DNA from: Mesorhizobium sp.
GTDB taxonomy: Bacteria > Pseudomonadota > Alphaproteobacteria > Rhizobiales > Rhizobiaceae
Direction of reading: 5' to 3'
NCBI GenBank assembly: GCA_004017535.1
Contig: SAJS01000001.1
Coordinates: 1,034,165-1,098,164 of the forward strand
DNA: 64,000 bases
Numbering within the stretch: the stretch's first letter is position 1; each line of letters opens with the position of its first letter. A program made the position numbers and the translations under genes. Below are positions 53,232-62,677 of this stretch, piece after piece. The notes beneath the pieces were generated by a model, which saw only the letters and a list, made by a program, of their open reading frames with translations, was not told the origin of the DNA and did no database searches.

Positions 53232-54890
53232 ATGGCGGGACTGATACGGAGCGTCGCTGCGGCGGCCCTCCTTTTGTCGATGACCAGTTTCGGCTTTGCA
53301 GCCAACAAGGTCATCATCATCCTCGATGCATCGGGTTCGATGTGGGCCCAGATAGACGGCAAGCCGAAGCTGGAGATCGCGCGTGAATCGCTGCGCACGG
53401 TGCTGCAGTCGGTTCCGGCCGACGATGAGATCGGCTTCATGGCTTACGGCCACCGCACCAAGGGCAGCTGCGACGATATCGAGCTGATCGTGCCGCCGCA
53501 GGCCGGCTCCGCCAGTGCCATTTCGGCCGCCGCCGACAGCATGAAATTTCTGGGCAAGACGCCGCTCACGGCCGCCGTCAAGCAGGCTGCCGAGGCGCTG
53601 AAATACACCGAGGACAAGGCAACGGTGGTGCTGATCACCGACGGGCTGGAGACCTGCGGCGGCGACCCCTGCGCACTTGGCAAGGAGCTCAAGGAAAGCG
53701 GCGTCGATTTCACCGCCGATGTCGTTGGCTTCGGCTTGACCGCCGACGAAGGCAAGCAGATCGCCTGCCTCGCTGAAAACACCGGCGGCAAATACATCCA
53801 GGCCTCCGACGAGAAGGCGCTGCAGGAAGCCCTGGTGGAGACCGTGGCGGCTCCGGCGCCGGCGCCTGAGACCGCTCCGGCACCCGCGCCAGCGCCCGAG
53901 CCCGCCAAGCCTGAATTCAATTTCATGCCGAGCGTGGTCATGGCCGAGGGAGGTCCCGAGATCTCCGACAACAGCAATGCCTGGGAAATCTACAAGGCCA
54001 ATGTGGACGGCTCGCGCGGCGATCAGGTCATGACCGAGTATGGCGAGCTGAAAACCAATCTCGAACCGGGCGACTATATCGTCGTCGGCCGAGATGACGA
54101 GGCAAGAAGCGAGCAGAAGATCAGAATAGAGGCCGGCCAGGTTTACAAGCCGCTGTTCACGCTCAACGGCGGTACGCTGGTTATCCATCCGCATGCGAGC
54201 CAGGGATCGGAGATCAGCGGCGAGGCGCGTGTCGACTTCGCCTATCCGGGCGGCAGCACCACCCACTATGGCGACGCCAAGGCGACTGTCCCCGCCGGCG
54301 AGCAGAAGGTGACGGTGCAGATCGGCGCCGGCACGGTAACGGAGACCATCCAGCTTGCTGCCGGACAGACGGTCGAGAAGGACGTCGTCGTCGGCGTCGG
54401 TCACGCCGTGCTCAATGCCTTCTATACGGCAGGCGGCGACAAGGCCGACAATTCGGGCATTAGCTTCGAAATCGTCAAGGCTAAGAAGAAGATCGACGGT
54501 TCCCGCGAGAGCGTCGAGCACTCCTATGGTCCCGACAGCAAGTTCTGGCTGCCGCCGGACGACTATGTCGCGCTCACCACGCTCGATCTTGCCGTTGCCG
54601 AGCAGCCCTTCAGCATCAAGGCCGGCGACAACCAGGACATCAAGGTCACGCTCGACGCCGGCGTGCTGGCGATGTCGGCGCCCGGCGCTTACTCGATCGA
54701 GGTGTTCTCGTCGAAGAAGGACATAGAGGGCAAGCGCAAGTCGCTGGGCTTGAGCTATGGCGACAGCTGGCAGCAGACGATTCCCGCCGGCGACTATGTG
54801 GTCGTGCGGCACGCCCCCGACCAGGGCCAGGACAAGGAAATGCCGGTGACGATCAAGTCCGGCGAGCGGAGCGAGATCACCGTTCAGTAG
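53232..54890 (+). CDS. Secreted von Willebrand factor A domain protein
   Basis: 552 residues. The signal peptide ends near FGFAANK. The VWA domain (27-205) has the MIDAS motif DASGS at 32-36, with Thr in [10 protein letters not shown] and ITDG further on. Residues 206-235 are a Pro/Ala linker ([20 protein letters not shown]). The C-terminal 315 residues are beta-rich repeated segments, each with a [10 protein letters not shown]- or [10 protein letters not shown]-like strand end. It is a metal-dependent periplasmic or surface adhesion-type protein; its partner is unknown. A terminator follows it. Confidence 0.82.
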   Translation: MAGLIRSVAAAALLLSMTSFGFAANKVIIILDASGSMWAQIDGKPKLEIARESLRTVLQSVPADDEIGFMAYGHRTKGSCDDIELIVPPQAGSASAISAAADSMKFLGKTPLTAAVKQAAEALKYTEDKATVVLITDGLETCGGDPCALGKELKESGVDFTADVVGFGLTADEGKQIACLAENTGGKYIQASDEKALQEALVETVAAPAPAPETAPAPAPAPEPAKPEFNFMPSVVMAEGGPEISDNSNAWEIYKANVDGSRGDQVMTEYGELKTNLEPGDYIVVGRDDEARSEQKIRIEAGQVYKPLFTLNGGTLVIHPHASQGSEISGEARVDFAYPGGSTTHYGDAKATVPAGEQKVTVQIGAGTVTETIQLAAGQTVEKDVVVGVGHAVLNAFYTAGGDKADNSGISFEIVKAKKKIDGSRESVEHSYGPDSKFWLPPDDYVALTTLDLAVAEQPFSIKAGDNQDIKVTLDAGVLAMSAPGAYSIEVFSSKKDIEGKRKSLGLSYGDSWQQTIPAGDYVVVRHAPDQGQDKEMPVTIKSGERSEITVQ

Positions 54891-54912
54891 TCTTTTCGGT
54901 CGGAACAAACAG

Positions 54913-54937
54913 AAAGGGCGGCTCAAAGTCGCCCTTT
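54913..54937. terminator. Bidirectional rho-independent terminator
   Basis: The stem AAAGGGCG / CGCCCTTT has a 9-nt loop (GCTCAAAGT) and T-runs on both strands. It lies between the convergent VWA gene and edd and can serve both. Confidence 0.85.
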
Positions 54938-54956
54938 TGCTTTTGAGTCCCCAACA

Positions 54957-56780
54957 TCAGGCGTTTCCGAACGCCGCCGCTCCATGGTCGGCGCGGCCGA
55001 CCATTTGCCGGAAGCCGGCGAACAGCTCGCGGCCGAAGCCGAATTCGTTGCCGATGAGATCGGCGTCCGCCGTGCGGCGCAGCGCGAATTCCGTTCCCGG
55101 CACCAGCACCTCGAGTGTGCCGGCATCCGCATCGAGGCGGATGATATCGCCGTCGTGTATCCTGGCGATCGGGCCGTCCTCGACCGCTTCCGGCGTCACA
55201 TGGATCGCCGCCGGCACCTTGCCGGAGGCGCCCGACATGCGCCCGTCGGTCACCAGCGCCACGCGCTGGCCGCGATCCTGCAGGATGCCGAGCACGGTGG
55301 TCAACTTGTGCAGCTCCGGCATGCCGTTCGCCTTCGGGCCCTGGAAGCGGATCACCGCGACAAAGTCGCCGGTGAGCTGGCCGGCCTTGAAGGCGTCGTT
55401 CAGGCCTTGCTGACTGTCGAACACTTTTGCCGGCGCCTCGATGATGCGGCGTTCCGGTTTGACGGCGGAAGTCTTGATCACGGCATGGCCGAGGTTGCCG
55501 CCAAGCACTTTCAGGCCGCCGGTCGGCTGGAAGGCTTTCTGAACCGGCGCCAGCACCTTCTCGTCGCCGCTCACCAGCGGCGCCGCCTCGCGCACCACGC
55601 TGCCGTCCTCGCCAAGCCTCGCCTCGACCGCGTAAGGCCGCAGGCCTTCGCCCCATACCGTCTGCACGTCCTCATGCAGCAGACCTTCGTCGAGCAGCTC
55701 GCGGATCAGGAAGCCGAGCCCGCCGGCGGCATGGAAATGGTTCACGTCGGCGAGCCCGTTCGGATAGACACGCGCCAAGAGCGGCACGGCTTCCGACAGG
55801 TCGGAAATATCCTGCCAGGTCAGCGCGATGCCGGCGGCCGCGGCCATGGCGATCAGGTGGATTGTATGGTTGGTCGAGCCGCCGGTGGCGTGCAGGCCGA
55901 CCACACCGTTGACGATCGAACGCTCGTCGATCATGCGCCCGGCCGGCGTGTAGGCATTGCCGAGCGCGGTGATCGCCAGCGCTCGCTTGGCTGCTTCCCT
56001 GGTCAGCGCGTCGCGCAGCGGCGTGCCCGGATTGACGAAGGAGGCGCCGGGCGTGTGCAGCCCCATGATCTCCATCAGCATCTGGTTGGAGTTGGCAGTG
56101 CCATAGAAGGTGCAAGTGCCAGGCCCGTGATAGGACTTGGATTCCGCCTCGAGCAGCTCGGCGCGGCCGACTTTGCCTTCGGCATAGAGCTGGCGAACCT
56201 TGGCCTTCTCGTCATTCGCCAAGCCGGTCGTCATCGGCCCGGCCGGAATGAAGACGGCCGGCAGGTGCCCGAAGGTGAGCGCCGCGATCACCAGCCCGGG
56301 CACGATCTTGTCGCAGACGCCGAGGAAGACGGCGGCGTCGAACATATTGTGCGACAGGCCGATCGCCGCCGCCATGGCGATGACATCGCGCGAAAAAAGC
56401 GACAGCTCCATGCCGGGCTGGCCTTGGGTGACGCCGTCGCACATCGCCGGCACGCCGCCGGCCACCTGGGCGATGCCGCCCGCCTCCCGCGCGGCTTCCT
56501 TGATCAGCGCCGGGAAGGTCTCGAACGGCTGATGCGCCGACAGCATGTCATTGTAGGAGGTGATGATGCCGAGATTCGGCACGCGGTCGCCGCCGAGCGC
56601 GATCTTTTCCGACGGGCTGCACACGGCAAAACCGTGGGCGAGATTGCCGCAGCCCAGCACCGCCCGATTGGCGGTATTGCTTGACGCTCCGGCGATGCGG
56701 CCGAGATAGGCTTCTCGCCCGGCTTTCGAACGTTGGCGGATGCGTTCCGTGATGGCTTCGATATCGCGTCTGGCTGTCAT
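54957..56780 (-). CDS. edd: 6-Phosphogluconate dehydratase
   Basis: 607 residues of the IlvD/Edd family, normal length. It converts 6-phosphogluconate to KDPG, the first specific Entner-Doudoroff step. Conserved segments are [10 protein letters not shown]-type ([14 protein letters not shown]), the Fe-S cysteine region [18 protein letters not shown], and [20 protein letters not shown]. It is the third gene of the zwf-pgl-edd operon, 61 nt after pgl. Confidence 0.96.
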   Translation of the reverse strand: MTARRDIEAITERIRQRSKAGREAYLGRIAGASSNTANRAVLGCGNLAHGFAVCSPSEKIALGGDRVPNLGIITSYNDMLSAHQPFETFPALIKEAAREAGGIAQVAGGVPAMCDGVTQGQPGMELSLFSRDVIAMAAAIGLSHNMFDAAVFLGVCDKIVPGLVIAALTFGHLPAVFIPAGPMTTGLANDEKAKVRQLYAEGKVGRAELLEAESKSYHGPGTCTFYGTANSNQMLMEIMGLHTPGASFVNPGTPLRDALTREAAKRALAITALGNAYTPAGRMIDERSIVNGVVGLHATGGSTNHTIHLIAMAAAAGIALTWQDISDLSEAVPLLARVYPNGLADVNHFHAAGGLGFLIRELLDEGLLHEDVQTVWGEGLRPYAVEARLGEDGSVVREAAPLVSGDEKVLAPVQKAFQPTGGLKVLGGNLGHAVIKTSAVKPERRIIEAPAKVFDSQQGLNDAFKAGQLTGDFVAVIRFQGPKANGMPELHKLTTVLGILQDRGQRVALVTDGRMSGASGKVPAAIHVTPEAVEDGPIARIHDGDIIRLDADAGTLEVLVPGTEFALRRTADADLIGNEFGFGRELFAGFRQMVGRADHGAAAFGNA

Positions 56781-56841
56781 GGTCCGTCCTTTCGAGCCCA
56801 GTAAGCGTCCTCCCCTGCCACTGGGCTGTCCTCATATGAAA

Positions 56842-57558
56842 TCAGGGTGCCCAGAACACCTCTACCCGTCCCGGCGCCGCCTCGAGCACGCTGCGGATGG
56901 GCTTTTTCGCGCCGGGGCCCATCGCGCCGTTGAACGCTGTGCGCTTGTCCTCGCCTTCGATGTGCAGCGCGACGAAGCCGGCGGCGACGATGCGCGCCAT
57001 CGACAGCGTCAGCCGCGGCTCGCCGCCGCTCGCCGCATGCACCGGCAGCACGATGCGCTGGGACGCGGGGTCGAGCAACTCCTCCAGGTTGCCGGCATCC
57101 GGAAAGAACGAAGCCGTGTGGCCGTCGCCGCCCATGCCGAGAATGACCACATCGAGCGGCCAGGGCAGCGACCGCAGCGCTTCGCTATCCGCCGCCGCGG
57201 CGTCCTCGATGCTTGCCGCCTCATGATAGAGCGGCACGAAGCGCGCCGCCGCGGCCTTGTTCTGCAGCAAGTTCGCCGCCACCAGCCCGGCATTCGATCG
57301 CGGCGAGGAGGGCGGCACGAAGCGCTCGTCGACCAGCGTCACGGTGACCTTGTCCCAGGCGATCGATGTGGTCGAGAGCGCGGCGAATAGCTTCGCCGGC
57401 GTGGTCCCGCCGGATACGGCAAGCAACGCGGCGCCGCGTTCCGTGATGGCCCTGGTCAACCGGTCCGCGATCTCACCGGCAAATGCTGTCGCGAGATCCT
57501 GGCGATCGGCAAAGCCGTTCCAGCCGTAGCTGACCTCGCTCAATTGCTTTCGTGCCAT
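56842..57558 (-). CDS. pgl: 6-Phosphogluconolactonase
   Basis: 238 residues. The typical start is LLAVSGGTTPAKLFAALS, with WDKVTVTLVDERFVPPSSPRS and LDVVILGMGGDGHTASFFPD following, which is the pgl signature set. It hydrolyses 6-phosphogluconolactone. Its start overlaps the zwf end by 19 nt, so the two are translationally coupled. Confidence 0.95.
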   Translation of the reverse strand: MARKQLSEVSYGWNGFADRQDLATAFAGEIADRLTRAITERGAALLAVSGGTTPAKLFAALSTTSIAWDKVTVTLVDERFVPPSSPRSNAGLVAANLLQNKAAAARFVPLYHEAASIEDAAAADSEALRSLPWPLDVVILGMGGDGHTASFFPDAGNLEELLDPASQRIVLPVHAASGGEPRLTLSMARIVAAGFVALHIEGEDKRTAFNGAMGPGAKKPIRSVLEAAPGRVEVFWAP

Positions 57559-59009
57559 GTCCGTCCGTCACGTTCGATGAGCGCGATCGAGGCCGACGGC
57601 CCCCATGTTCCGGCGGTATAGCCCTGCGCCTCCTGCCTGGCGCTCTCCCACGCGTTCTGGATCGGGTCGATCCATTTCCAGGCCGCCTCGACCTCGTCGC
57701 GGCGCATGAACAGCGTCTGGTTGCCGCGCACCACATCCATGATCAGCCGCTCATAGGCGTCCGGCGCGCGCGTGTCGAAGGACTGAGCGAAGCTCATATC
57801 GAGCGAAATCTGGCGCAGGCGCATGCCGCCCGGGCCGGGATCCTTAATCATGATGTATTGTTTGACGCCTTCATTCGGCTGCAGCCGGATCACCAGCTGG
57901 TTGGCGAAGATCGGTCCGGCGCTGTCGCCGAAGATCGAATAGGGGATCGGCTTGAACTCGATGACGATTTCCGAGACACGGGTGGCGAGCCGTTTGCCGG
58001 TCCTCAGATAGAAGGGAACGCCGGCCCAGCGCCAGTTGCCGATCTCGGCCTTGATGGCGACGAAAGTCTCGGTGTTGCTATCCTTGCCGAGTTCCTCGAC
58101 ATAGCCCTTGACGGGACCGCCCGCCGAGGCGCCGGCGCGATACTGGCCGCGCACCGTATGCTTGGGCGCCCCGTTGCCGTTGATGCGCTTCAACGCCCGC
58201 AGCACCTTCAGCTTCTCGTCGCGCACCGCATCGGCGTCCATGGACGACGGCGTTTCCATGGCGACGAGGCAAAGCAGCTGCAGAATATGGTTCTGCACCA
58301 TGTCGCGCAGCGCGCCGGCCTTGTCGTAATAGGTGACGCGGTCTTCGAGCCCGACGGTCTCGGCGACGGTGATCTGAACATGGTCGATATGCGCCGAATT
58401 CCACAGCGGCTCATAGAGCGCATTGGCAAAGCGCAGCGCCATCAGGTTCTGCACCGTTTCCTTGCCGAGATAGTGATCGATGCGGAAGATCTGGCCTTCG
58501 TCGAAATCGCCGCCGACCGCGTCGTTGAGGGCGCGCGCCGAGCTGAGGTCGCGGCCGATCGGCTTTTCCAGCACGATGCGCGAATTCGGCGTGATCAGCT
58601 TGTGCTCCTTGAGCTTGTGCGAGATGTCGCCGAACAGCGCCGGCGCCACCGCTAGGTAGAAGGCGCGGATGCGGTCGCTGTCGCCGATCGCCTTCTTGAG
58701 CTCGCCGAAGCCGGCGCCTGTGGTCGCGTCAGCCGACACGTAGGAAAGCCGCGCCAAGAAAGTCTCAAGCTCCTTGGCGTCGACATCGTCCGGTTTCACG
58801 TGCTCGGATATCGCCTTCTTGGCAAAGGTCCGGAATTCGGCGTCGCTCATCTTCGCGCGCGATGTTCCGATGATGCGCGTCGGTTCGGAGAATTGATGGT
58901 CGCGCTGGCGATGGTAGAGCGACGGCAGGAGCTTGCGTTCCGACAAGTCGCCGGTGCCGCCGAAGATGATGAAGTCGAAGGGATCGACAGGAATGATCTG
59001 GCTGGTCAT
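57540..59009 (-). CDS. zwf: Glucose-6-phosphate 1-dehydrogenase
   Basis: 489 residues from the ATG of MTSQIIPVDPFD. A far upstream in-frame extension overlaps the divergent SDR gene and is rejected. The NADP motif GGTGDLSERKLLP, the active-site RIDHYLGKETVQNL and the C-terminal EAYERLI-type segment (PDAYERLIMDVVRGNQTLF) are intact. It is the first enzyme of the Entner-Doudoroff route and the oxidative pentose phosphate branch. It heads the zwf-pgl-edd operon. Confidence 0.96.
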   Translation of the reverse strand: MTSQIIPVDPFDFIIFGGTGDLSERKLLPSLYHRQRDHQFSEPTRIIGTSRAKMSDAEFRTFAKKAISEHVKPDDVDAKELETFLARLSYVSADATTGAGFGELKKAIGDSDRIRAFYLAVAPALFGDISHKLKEHKLITPNSRIVLEKPIGRDLSSARALNDAVGGDFDEGQIFRIDHYLGKETVQNLMALRFANALYEPLWNSAHIDHVQITVAETVGLEDRVTYYDKAGALRDMVQNHILQLLCLVAMETPSSMDADAVRDEKLKVLRALKRINGNGAPKHTVRGQYRAGASAGGPVKGYVEELGKDSNTETFVAIKAEIGNWRWAGVPFYLRTGKRLATRVSEIVIEFKPIPYSIFGDSAGPIFANQLVIRLQPNEGVKQYIMIKDPGPGGMRLRQISLDMSFAQSFDTRAPDAYERLIMDVVRGNQTLFMRRDEVEAAWKWIDPIQNAWESARQEAQGYTAGTWGPSASIALIERDGRTWHESN

Positions 59010-59268
59010 GGTCAGTCCGATTTGATGCCTGATGGCGGCAGCGTGGTTGGTATATTCTAATCGATTTAAATTCTCCAGTGCAATGGTGTCACAGGCAGGA
59101 CCAATCGCTTGCACTTGCATCGGTCCACATGTTTCCCGACACTCGCGCGCTGCCGGCAGGCTTATCGGCAAGCCATGGCTTCCGGCAGCGTTCGCGCCTG
59201 CACCATAGAACGTGAATGTGACGAAAGCTAAGGGAGATGGCTGCGGAAATCCAATGAGCGGGAAAGCC

Positions 59269-60015
59269 ATGCGTCTGGAAAACAAGGTCGCCATCATCAC
59301 GGGTGCCGCGTCGGGCTTCGGCGAGGGCATGGCCAGGCGCTTTGCCGAAGAGGGCGCGCGCGTGGTCGTCGCCGACCTCAACGCCAAGGGCGCGGAGCGG
59401 GTGGCCGACGAGATCGGCGCCAACGCGATCTGGACCCAGACCGATGTGTCCCTGCGCTCCGAATTCGACGAGATGATCTATGCCGCCAAGAGCGCCTTCG
59501 GCCGCATCGACATCATGGTCAACAATGCGGGCTTCACCCATCGCAACGGCGATATGCTCGGTGTCGACGAGGAAACCTTCGACCTGATCACCGCCGTCAA
59601 TATGAAGGCGATCTACCATGCGGCGCTCGCCGTCGTGCCGATCATGGACCGGCAGGGCGGCGGCGTCATCCTGACCACGGCCTCGACGGCCGGGCTTCGG
59701 CCGCGGCCGGGACTGACCTGGTACAATGCGTCCAAGGGCTGGGCGATCACCGCCACCAAGTCGATGGCCGTCGAACTGGCGCCGAAGAACATTCGCGTCA
59801 ACTGCCTTTGCCCGGTTGCCGGAGAGACCGGCATGCTGGAGAAATTCATGGGTGCCGACACGCCGGAGATACGCGAGAAGTTCCGCGCCTCGATTCCACT
59901 CGGCCGGCTCTCCACACCGCTCGACATCGCCAATGCGGCATTGTGGCTGGCTTCGGACGAGGCCGCCTTCATCACTGGCGTGGCGCTGGAGGTCGATGGC
60001 GGCCGCTGCATCTAA
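59269..60015 (+). CDS. Short-chain dehydrogenase/reductase
   Basis: 248 residues from ATG 59269 (MRLENKVAIITG); an in-frame ATG at 59254 is also possible. The classical SDR set is complete: TGAASGFG at 11-18, NNAG at 85-88, and Tyr152 and Lys156 in WYNASK. An Asp at the end of strand 2 (VVADLN) favours NAD(H). Relatives are annotated as glucose 1-dehydrogenase or 3-oxoacyl-ACP reductase; the substrate is unknown. It is divergent from zwf and ends 1 nt before an interspersed repeat. Confidence 0.85.
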   Translation: MRLENKVAIITGAASGFGEGMARRFAEEGARVVVADLNAKGAERVADEIGANAIWTQTDVSLRSEFDEMIYAAKSAFGRIDIMVNNAGFTHRNGDMLGVDEETFDLITAVNMKAIYHAALAVVPIMDRQGGGVILTTASTAGLRPRPGLTWYNASKGWAITATKSMAVELAPKNIRVNCLCPVAGETGMLEKFMGADTPEIREKFRASIPLGRLSTPLDIANAALWLASDEAAFITGVALEVDGGRCI

Positions 60016-60016
60016 A

Positions 60017-60117
60017 GCATGTCTCCCGAAAGTGGGAACCGGTTTCGGGATAAAGACATGCGTAATCAAAAACCTAAAGCGCGGGGAGCGAATCTGAAAG
60101 ATCGCGACGCGCTTTAG
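60017..60117. repeat. Rhizobial palindromic intergenic repeat, copy 2
   Basis: The full form of the element at 3418-3517. Part one is a long palindrome: GCATGTC..GACATGC with inner CCCGAAA..TTTCGGG around GTGGGAACCGG. Part two is CTAAAGCGC..GCGCTTTAG, a perfect 9-bp outer stem around CTGAAAGATCGC. It begins right after the SDR stop codon and may end transcripts. Confidence 0.88.
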
Positions 60118-60191
60118 TCGATGACGGGCGGCTTAAGTTTGACTTGACGATCCGGCGAAAGGCATAACGGTGCCTGGATGAGGCGGGTGCC

Positions 60192-61487
60192 ATGAATGCC
60201 GGACTGGGGAGAATTCGCGAGGACCTGGGGCAACGCCTCAAGATCTACCGGGCGAGGCGCGCAAGGGCGCGGAGCAAGGCCACCTTCATCGGCGTAACCG
60301 GCAGCTCGGGAAAGTCGACCGCGGTGAGCCTGCTCGGGCACATTCTGGCCGGCCACGGGCGGACCTACACGCGGGTTCTGGCCAACACGATAAATTCACT
60401 GGTCAGCACACTCTACAGGCACATGAACAAGCAGGGCGAGGTCGACTATGTCGTCTTCGAGGCGGGTGCCTCCGGCGTCGATACGATCGGGCCCATGGCG
60501 CAGCTGCTCAAGCCGCATGTGGCTGTTGTCACGATGGTGCAGCTTGAGCATTTTTCCAGTTTCAAGACCTTGGAGAACGTCGCTCGGGAAAAACGCGCTT
60601 TGGTCGAGGCGCTCGGGCCTGACGGGCTGGCGGTACTGAACGCCGACGATCCCAATGTATTGGCCATGGCATCCGGCGGTGGGCATCGCCTCGTCACGTT
60701 CGGCGAGTCGGAAACGGCCGACTATCGCGTCGCCGATATCAGCGCCGCCTATCCGCACACGCTCAGCTTCACGCTTCATTGGCGGGCCGGGGTGTTGAAG
60801 CTCAAGACGCTGTTTCCGGGAGAGCATTTCTGGCTGCCGACGGCTGCCGCGGCCGCGACCGCGCTCGAGCTTGGCGTACCAGCGCGAATGGTGGAGGACA
60901 GGATCGCGGCATTCGAGCCGTTGGCGAACCGCTGTCGCGTCCTGGTCGTCGATGGAGGACCGCATTTCGTCGTCGACACCGCCAAGGCCCCTTGGCATTC
61001 GCTGTCGCTCGCCTTCGACATGATGGCAAGATCAAGGGCTGGGCGAAAGCGGATCGTGCTTGGCCAGCTGTCGGATTTTGGCGGCTCGAACGCAAAATAT
61101 GCGCGCGCCTATGAAAGTGCGCGCGAGATTGCCGACCAGGTGATCTATGTCGGGGAGCATGCCCATCGCTCGAAAGCCAGCCAGGCCGATCGCGACAGCG
61201 GCCGGTTCGTCGAACTGCGGACGCCGAAAGAGGTTTCCGATCATCTCAGGCGCACTGCCGCGCCAGGCGAATTCATCCTTCTCAAGAGTTCTTCCAGTCT
61301 TCACCTGGAACGTTTGGCGCTCGCCTGGACACATGATGTAAAATGCTGGATCCCCGCTTGCGGGAAGAAGGAAGGCTGCCAGACTTGCGGCCTTTTCGAA
61401 GTGCCGTTCGAGGAGCATCGGGAGTTCGTCAAAAAGCGCAGGCATGATCGCTGGCGGCAGCGACTTCGCCACCTCTTCGGCGGCTGA
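60192..61487 (+). CDS. Orphan Mur-ligase-like ATP-dependent protein with C-terminal cysteine cluster
   Basis: 431 residues, with GAGGCGGG upstream. The ATP site GVTGSSGKST lies at 34-43, and the Mur middle-domain motif DYVVFEAGASGVDTIGPM carries the metal-binding Glu. The central domain continues VLNADDPNVLAMASGGG. The third domain ends KSSSSLHLERLALAW. This resembles MurF, but it is not in a dcw cluster and lacks the normal MurF N-terminal domain. A cluster C385-x4-C390-x5-C396-x2-C399 near the end is unlike MurF and may bind a metal. The substrate is unknown; a peptide, amino acid or glycan ligation is possible. Confidence 0.75.
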   Translation: MNAGLGRIREDLGQRLKIYRARRARARSKATFIGVTGSSGKSTAVSLLGHILAGHGRTYTRVLANTINSLVSTLYRHMNKQGEVDYVVFEAGASGVDTIGPMAQLLKPHVAVVTMVQLEHFSSFKTLENVAREKRALVEALGPDGLAVLNADDPNVLAMASGGGHRLVTFGESETADYRVADISAAYPHTLSFTLHWRAGVLKLKTLFPGEHFWLPTAAAAATALELGVPARMVEDRIAAFEPLANRCRVLVVDGGPHFVVDTAKAPWHSLSLAFDMMARSRAGRKRIVLGQLSDFGGSNAKYARAYESAREIADQVIYVGEHAHRSKASQADRDSGRFVELRTPKEVSDHLRRTAAPGEFILLKSSSSLHLERLALAWTHDVKCWIPACGKKEGCQTCGLFEVPFEEHREFVKKRRHDRWRQRLRHLFGG

Positions 61488-61528
61488 TTGCATCGCGGTT
61501 CGGCCGCGGCGCCGCCGGCACAACGGCC

Positions 61529-62422
61529 TCACGCGCCGGTTTTGACGTAGCTCTTGTAGACCCAGCCGTGCTTGCCGTTATAGACGATCTCGCACCATTG
61601 CTTGCAGCTCATCACCTGAACCGACGCCTTGGCGGGCACGGTGACGATCGCGGCTGCGCCCTTCTTCGGTCCGGAGCGCATGGTGACGGCCCTCAAGATG
61701 CGTCCGTTGGCGGCCGCGCCGACCTTTTGAGGTTTCGGTTTGGACTGCGCCGCGTCGTCGGTTGCCGGCGGATCGGCATCGGGAGCCTGTGGCTTGGCCT
61801 CTGGAATGGCGGCGGTCTGGGCGCCGTCCATCTTGTCGCCCGGCGTCTTCGCGGTCGTCTCGCCCGCCGGTGCGGGTGCGGCAACCTGTGACAGCGCGTC
61901 CGAGGCGTCGTTCTCCGCGACTGGTTCGGCGAAGGCCGTGTCGGTTGATTGCGCAGGGCCAGGCTCGGCGGCCTGCTTCGATGGAGCTGGTTGATCCCCT
62001 GCCGGCTCCGACGGGGATTTGGAGTCGGGAGCCGTCCAGCGGGGGCTGTTCGACGCCAGCGCCGGAATGTTGGCTTCGCGGGCCGCTGTTGCCGGCGAAA
62101 CCGCATCCGCCTTGCGCGCGGCCTGTGGTGCCGGGGCCACGGTCACCGCCGCCGCCGCCGCCGGAGCGATCTTCGTGGTCTTCACCGGGATTGTCGGCAC
62201 GGTCTGCTCGGCGCCGGCCGCGGCAACCTGCCGGCCGCTGCCCGGAATGCACAACCAGAGCGCCACCGCGGCCACGCCGAGCAACGCGACCGTGCCCACC
62301 GCTGCAATGACCAGATGCGCGTTCGACTGCACCTTCTGCCAGAAGGATGGCCGTACGTTATAGCCGAATTGCATTGTGAAGCGCTGCCGTTCCGGCGTGC
62401 CGAAACTGAAGGGCTCGTTCAC
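61529..62422 (-). CDS. Membrane-anchored SH3 domain protein
   Basis: 297 residues from a GTG. One membrane helix (about 34-56) is followed by a long Ala/Pro/Glu-rich periplasmic linker (60-225) and a bacterial SH3 (SH3b) domain at about 235-295 (RAVTMRSGPKKGAAAIVTVP, CKQWCEIVYNGKHGWVYKSY). Such domains bind peptidoglycan or help target cell-wall enzymes. It is convergent with the Mur-ligase-like gene, with 41 nt between them. Confidence 0.8.
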   Translation of the reverse strand: MNEPFSFGTPERQRFTMQFGYNVRPSFWQKVQSNAHLVIAAVGTVALLGVAAVALWLCIPGSGRQVAAAGAEQTVPTIPVKTTKIAPAAAAAVTVAPAPQAARKADAVSPATAAREANIPALASNSPRWTAPDSKSPSEPAGDQPAPSKQAAEPGPAQSTDTAFAEPVAENDASDALSQVAAPAPAGETTAKTPGDKMDGAQTAAIPEAKPQAPDADPPATDDAAQSKPKPQKVGAAANGRILRAVTMRSGPKKGAAAIVTVPAKASVQVMSCKQWCEIVYNGKHGWVYKSYVKTGA

Positions 62423-62677
62423 TCAAACCACCTCCAACAAGCGGGCCGACGTTCTTTCGATCATTGCCGCGAGGGTTGGCATCGATCGGCATCGGTCCCG
62501 AAATCACAGCGGACAAGGCCCGCGAAATCCCCGGAATTTTCGCCCATGATCGCATCTTTTACTGCTGATTATGGCATGAGTGGGCCAAATTGCGAAATTC
62601 TGCGCGTCCGTTAAGACTTCCACAACCTGCGTCGTGGAAGCCGTCTCGTCGAATCGGCGCCTCGACCGGGCGCCGGT

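Noticed and set aside
53151-54926. Minus-strand 591-codon frame opposite the VWA gene
   Set aside because: The VWA frame has a signal peptide, MIDAS motif and terminator; the antisense frame has none.
54984-56684. Plus-strand 566-codon frame opposite edd
   Set aside because: Shadow frame of edd with no domain and biased composition.
59010-59423. N-terminal extension of zwf
   Set aside because: The added residues overlap the divergent SDR gene, are low complexity, and are absent from the enzyme family; the ATG at 59009 gives the usual length.
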